Shown here piece after piece: positions 53,665-56,949 of a stretch of DNA of 56,949 nt. Position 1 is the stretch's first letter. Every line of letters starts with the position of its first letter. The translations under genes and the position numbers were made by a program. The notes under the pieces were generated by a model. That model had not been told where the DNA came from and did not search any database. It was given only the letters and a program-made list of their open reading frames with translations. This stretch comes from Prolixibacteraceae bacterium (GTDB taxonomy: Bacteria > Bacteroidota > Bacteroidia > Bacteroidales > Prolixibacteraceae), in the NCBI GenBank assembly GCA_023229575.1, contig JALNYZ010000026.1:1-56949 (forward strand). Direction: 5' to 3'.

Positions 53665-55737
53665 TTAAAATGTTGTCTTACCGTTCTGATGGCACAAAGC
53701 ACTCACTTTTTCAAATTCAGCCTTTACGGCAGGTAGTTTTGAATCGCTAATTGGATTTCCAGACATGGTTACCGGATCAACGAACCGAATATTTTTACCG
53801 GAAAGCGCGGCTGCCAACGACACATCCCCCCACTGGAGAAAACCAGGCAGATGAATACCCATACCAAAGAAGTCAATGCCAACGCGGGTATCAAACAAGT
53901 AGCTTACCGGCGCCTGTCGCAGGACAAGGTGATCTACATTGCCTTCCAGTGAAGAAAGGAACAGTCCGGCAAGTCCTGCTTCCTGGCTCCCGTCTATGCT
54001 TACTTTCTTTGTTTTAAAATTGGAATCCAGAAACTGAAAAACCACGTTTAGCTCCTTGACCCACTCGCCCAGAACGGTTTTGCCCAACCATAGTTCCGCA
54101 CGCGACAGCGTATGAAGTTTTCCGATTTTGTCGTAGGGAAGTGATGAAACGGAGGTAACCTCTCCCGTTCCGGACAGGTCAACAACGACTATACCTGCCC
54201 CTTTTTTTCTGTAATCCTCAATCAAAGCGGGTGAGATACTATTTTTCCCATCCGGGTTACAGAGGACAACGTATCCTTGAGATGGATCAATCGGTGCTAT
54301 ATGCAATACAGGGATAGGCATATCATCAGAGGTTTCCAGGGCGAACCTGTCCCATACCCCTGCACTGGAATAACGATAAACTTTTTTAAGCGTCAGTTTT
54401 TCAGTGATCCGAAGGATATCCCTCAACTCCTTTCTCTTTTGGTCAACATTGAAAGATTTAGTATTCAGGTAGGTAGTCCTCAATTCCTTCCCTCTTAACC
54501 TGCAGTAATCATCCGTGCCCAAAACATTGGCATCCCTTTTCCCGGTTGGAAATACCAATAGTTTTTCATCCCGGACCATCTTAAATGGGCTTTCACTTTT
54601 CGGTGCACCGGTGCCTATTCCTTTCAGGTGAAAGTCGAACCATCCTAGCATGGCTTCGCGGTCAAAAGCGCTATAGGTGTGGAGAAGATCAAATATTTTG
54701 TAGGATATATTGTTTTCCTCTCCGCGTAATTTAAATACCTGTTTGGCATTGTTGTAACTACGAAGCATTTGAACAGGTAAGAAGGCCGGAGATACTTCAT
54801 CTTTCGAATGGTTACAAGGCATGATTGCTTTGGCCATGGCCAGGATACCTGCTTCTTCTGTGAAGGTCAATCCATCGACAAGCAGCTCGCAGATGCAATT
54901 GAACCCCATAACATAAGATTCAAATGTACCTACACTTACAACGGGCACGGCCGCTTTTACACGGTCGTCCATTGCTGCAAGCCACATGGTCTGGTTTCCA
55001 CCACCACTGGCCCCAGTTGTTCCGATTTTTTGGGGATCAACATTTGGTAATGAGCACAACAGGTCGACACCCCTCATATTTTCTGAAACCTGAATCCCCA
55101 ATAAGGACTCCCCGATATTCATAAGCGAGGCCCCAAGATTCGATCCATGGTATTCTGATTTACCTACAATTGTTCCCCTTTCGCCGGCTCCCCAAGGGTC
55201 CATGGTAAGGCAGACATAGCCATTTATTGCCAATGTATGTCCAACCGCCTGTTGACCGATTGAATCAATTTTGCTGTTTGGCCAGTGACCCGGGGTATTC
55301 ATAACACCTGGAAACGGCCCCTTACCATCCGGCATGTACAGGTTTGCCGTAGCATAAATCCCGGGGCGGGTCTGAAAAGTTATATTTTTAACCGAATAAC
55401 CATTCAGTTGAATGACATTGGTTTCTTTGATGTTCAATGGCAATTGATGATTAACGACAACTCCTGATTTTTTAATGATCCCAGCCTTGAGTTTTATACG
55501 CTGTGTTTCCCATTCTTTTAGGTTATTCGGCAACTGACGTTCTGCAAACCTGACCCGGGCCTCGCCCCGCAACTTACTATCAATTAAATCCCCATGGTTT
55601 TTGGAAAGCACTGTCGGCAAACTGTCCCTGTTTTCAGTTGACATATCAAATAACTGACCTTCAAATGTATTATTGAGGCCTTTTGATTGGGAATTTAGTG
55701 CAAGAAAACATATACAAATCAGTAAAATCCGGTTCAT
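53665..55737 (-). CDS. Exported double alpha/beta-hydrolase, acetylxylan-esterase-like
   Basis: A 690-residue exported protein (signal to about residue 19, SQSKG). The first alpha/beta-hydrolase domain (about 90-375) has VMNTPGHWP, Ser244 in TTGASGGGNQT, an Asp in KDEVSP and a His in FDLLHTYSAFDREAMLGWF. That completes a plausible triad like acetylxylan esterases of the AXE1/CE7-like type. A second hydrolase-like domain follows (about 480-680: IPVLHIAPIDP, GAGIVVVDLSGTG), whose nucleophile elbow reads SIDGSQEAGLAG with serine or aspartate possible. It likely removes ester groups from the glycan. It forms a two-gene unit with the Gfo gene. Confidence 0.82.
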   Translation of the reverse strand: MNRILLICICFLALNSQSKGLNNTFEGQLFDMSTENRDSLPTVLSKNHGDLIDSKLRGEARVRFAERQLPNNLKEWETQRIKLKAGIIKKSGVVVNHQLPLNIKETNVIQLNGYSVKNITFQTRPGIYATANLYMPDGKGPFPGVMNTPGHWPNSKIDSIGQQAVGHTLAINGYVCLTMDPWGAGERGTIVGKSEYHGSNLGASLMNIGESLLGIQVSENMRGVDLLCSLPNVDPQKIGTTGASGGGNQTMWLAAMDDRVKAAVPVVSVGTFESYVMGFNCICELLVDGLTFTEEAGILAMAKAIMPCNHSKDEVSPAFLPVQMLRSYNNAKQVFKLRGEENNISYKIFDLLHTYSAFDREAMLGWFDFHLKGIGTGAPKSESPFKMVRDEKLLVFPTGKRDANVLGTDDYCRLRGKELRTTYLNTKSFNVDQKRKELRDILRITEKLTLKKVYRYSSAGVWDRFALETSDDMPIPVLHIAPIDPSQGYVVLCNPDGKNSISPALIEDYRKKGAGIVVVDLSGTGEVTSVSSLPYDKIGKLHTLSRAELWLGKTVLGEWVKELNVVFQFLDSNFKTKKVSIDGSQEAGLAGLFLSSLEGNVDHLVLRQAPVSYLFDTRVGIDFFGMGIHLPGFLQWGDVSLAAALSGKNIRFVDPVTMSGNPISDSKLPAVKAEFEKVSALCHQNGKTTF

Positions 55738-55938
55738 TTGTTATTGGTTATAATTAATGGATGCTAAAACTATTTTAAAAATAGTCGATAAAAAACTACT
55801 ACTTTCTCAACTAATGACACTCAGTTTGCATGATTTGGGCGATAAAACAAAATATTTGGAATTAATAAACTGTTTAAAATTTGTTTTTGTACTGTTAAGC
55901 AATGTCATAAAGTTAAGAAAAATTTACGGAACACTCAA

Positions 55939-56117
55939 CAGATTGCTTCCCGCTCGTGCCTTCCCGATCACCTTCGGGACAGGCTGTGGAAGAAATGATG
56001 GCGGATTATTTTGAGTTGTGAAAATGCGACAGATTGCTTCCCGCTCGTTCCTCGCGGTACGACGAAGCAATCAGTTGATATACAGCAAAATATACAATCA
56101 GTGGGAACGAAGCAATC
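55939..56117. repeat. Cluster of REP-like short repeats
   Basis: CAGATTGCTTCCCGCTCGT occurs at 55939-55957 and again at 56030-56048. Its partial complement GAAGCAATC occurs at 56063-56072 and again in GAACGAAGCAATCT at 56105-56117, so copies lie in both orientations. The motif resembles the GATTGCTTCGT repeats scattered in many Bacteroidota intergenic regions. It is not a CRISPR array: spacing and orientation vary. Confidence 0.65.
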
Positions 56118-56129
56118 TATTCCTTTTTA

Positions 56130-56166
56130 AATACCCCGATAAGAGTTGGCCTCTTACCGGGGTATT
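56130..56166 (-). terminator. Strong hairpin after the DUF3823 gene
   Basis: AATACCCCGATAAGAG and CTCTTACCGGGGTATT pair over 16 positions with one mismatch. It lies about 40 bases after the DUF3823 stop on the minus strand. The following bases are TAAAAAGG, not a classical T-run, so it may end or protect the message. Confidence 0.65.
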
Positions 56167-56206
56167 GGAAATGTTTATCAAGCGTGCTTACTAAAACTAA
56201 ATCAGC

Positions 56207-56878
56207 TTACGGTGTTGTAACTGTAGTGCTGTAGTTGGCATAGCTCCCGGCAGCATTGCTAACACCGACGGCCCGGATGTAATATTTTGTTCCTGCCGTC
56301 AGACCAGTAATCGTATAGGTATTTGAACCTTGTGTCAGGTTCTGTGACGTAACAACATCAATCTTCGACCCTCCGCCAAAGAAGGTCTCGACGTTCGGAT
56401 TGGTGATGGTACTCCACACAACGCCTAACTTATTCAGTACCTGGGTAGAAATGACCTTCTCATAGTCCACTTTTACGGTGGCCGTTGTTCCGGCAGAACT
56501 CACCAATGTGGCTTTCAGCCTCACATTCGGAAGTACTTTTACGATAAGATCGCCGCTCATGGGCAGTGTAACGCTTACGGTGTCCTGCATCATTTTAAAA
56601 GGCCCTGTCATTACAAGCTTGTAATTGCCCGCGAACAATCTGGAATTCACAAAATGTCCATCAGGGAACGACGAACTATAGATTGCCGATTTGGAATTCC
56701 CCTCATACATCATGATTACGGTACCGCTGTTTAGGCCCCCATTTTCAATCATGTCGTTGGTCACATTGTCTACCACCTTACCGGATAAAGTAACATCTGG
56801 CGCACTGAAATTATCAAGTTCACAACTTGCGACCAGCATGACCATCAGAAATAAATAAAAGATATTTTTCATATTCAT
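56207..56878 (-). CDS. DUF3823 lipoprotein of a neighbouring utilization locus
   Basis: A 223-residue lipoprotein with signal MNMKNIFYLFLMVMLVASC and lipobox cysteine at 19. The N-terminal half (VTLSGKVVDNVTNDMIEN onward) resembles the carboxypeptidase-regulatory-like fold. The second half is fibronectin-like (GLTAGTKYYIRAVGVSNAAG). This arrangement is typical of DUF3823 proteins, which follow SusD genes and are thought to bind glycan at the surface. It lies 23 bases after a SusD C-terminus at the window edge, which supports the call. Confidence 0.85.
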   Translation of the reverse strand: MNMKNIFYLFLMVMLVASCELDNFSAPDVTLSGKVVDNVTNDMIENGGLNSGTVIMMYEGNSKSAIYSSSFPDGHFVNSRLFAGNYKLVMTGPFKMMQDTVSVTLPMSGDLIVKVLPNVRLKATLVSSAGTTATVKVDYEKVISTQVLNKLGVVWSTITNPNVETFFGGGSKIDVVTSQNLTQGSNTYTITGLTAGTKYYIRAVGVSNAAGSYANYSTTVTTP

Positions 56879-56901
56879 TTATATTTTAGTCCTTGAAATG
56901 A

Positions 56902-56949
56902 TTACCATCCCGGATTGTTAATAATATTGTTGTTGGTACTCCTGTAGCC
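56902..56949 (-). CDS. C-terminal end of a SusD/RagB-type protein, cut by the window edge
   Basis: The last 15 codons and the stop of a gene running off the right edge: GYRSTNNNIINNPGW. The terminal NPGW is the typical end of SusD-family proteins (also seen in both complete SusD genes here). Together with the DUF3823 gene it shows that a further SusC/SusD locus lies to the right. Confidence 0.8.
   Translation of the reverse strand, partial: GYRSTNNNIINNPGW

Larger units (their letters stand above)
55738..56206. other. 469-base intergenic region with repeats and terminator
   Basis: Between the DUF3823 gene and the double hydrolase. It contains a hairpin (56130-56166), a cluster of dispersed-type repeats (55939-56117) and an AT-rich near-palindrome ACTATTTTAAAAATAGT at 55769-55785, about 30 bases upstream of the hydrolase start, which may be an operator. 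I see no gene, and no clear consensus promoter for the hydrolase unit. Confidence 0.6.

Noticed and set aside
55939..56117. CRISPR-like array
   Set aside because: Only two direct copies exist, about 90 bases apart, with others inverted and truncated, and no cas genes are present. It fits REP-like repeats.

Overview
This window looks like a Bacteroidota chromosome. It has two complete SusC/SusD-type outer-membrane glycan importers and the last codons of another SusD, an ECF sigma / FecR / STN-SusC signalling set, a promoter of the Bacteroidota form (TTTG, 20 nt, TAnnTTTG), and many secreted carbohydrate-active proteins with Sec, lipoprotein or twin-arginine-like signals. A polysaccharide-degrading relative of Prolixibacteraceae/Marinilabiliales, Cytophagales or Sphingobacteriales would fit, but the sequence does not settle the family. 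I see no rRNA, tRNA, CRISPR array, insertion sequence or phage gene. Every gene I accept lies on the minus strand, so transcription runs from high to low coordinates.

Layout in the direction of transcription. (A) 56949-56207: end of another polysaccharide utilization locus (SusD C-terminus, DUF3823 lipoprotein), followed by a hairpin and a patch of short dispersed repeats. (B) 55737-52299: a double alpha/beta-hydrolase and a Tat-type Gfo/Idh/MocA protein, closed by a hairpin terminator. (C) 51982-40043: ECF sigma factor, FecR anti-sigma, SusC with STN domain, SusD, then a second SusC/SusD pair. (D) 39856-33176: DUF2961/GH172, DUF4832 (GH-A-like), PL1 pectate lyase-like protein, an unrecognised Tat-type protein and a beta-helix lipoprotein. 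(E) 32893-24677: PmoA/DUF6807-like protein, alpha/beta-hydrolase, second GH172, DoxX, Gfo/Idh/MocA, GH3. (F) 24526-8678: GH20, ceramidase-like protein, Gfo/Idh/MocA, HEAT plus two DUF1080 domains, second ceramidase-like protein, GH42-like TIM barrel, two tandem beta-propellers and a carbon-nitrogen hydrolase. (G) 8337 to the left edge: LacI regulator, FucP/GluP-type sugar permease, NagA-like deacetylase, class III aminotransferase, cytoplasmic Gfo/Idh/MocA, GH109 and a truncated secreted protein.

The genes fit a model in which a complex glycan containing N-acetylhexosamines (GH20, GH109, NagA-like) and perhaps furanosides (GH172) and uronates (PL1) is imported by two SusCD pairs. Hydrolysis and NAD(P)-dependent oxidative cleavage (exported Gfo/Idh/MocA proteins plus DUF1080) would share the breakdown. 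An inner-membrane permease would take up the amino sugar for a cytoplasmic branch. Regulation appears two-tiered: trans-envelope sigma/anti-sigma control of the importers, and a LacI repressor with two matching palindromic operators 116 bp apart in front of the cytoplasmic branch. The least explained parts are the paired ceramidase-like proteins, the tandem beta-propellers, the Gfo-DoxX pair, and the unknown protein at 34239-35264.
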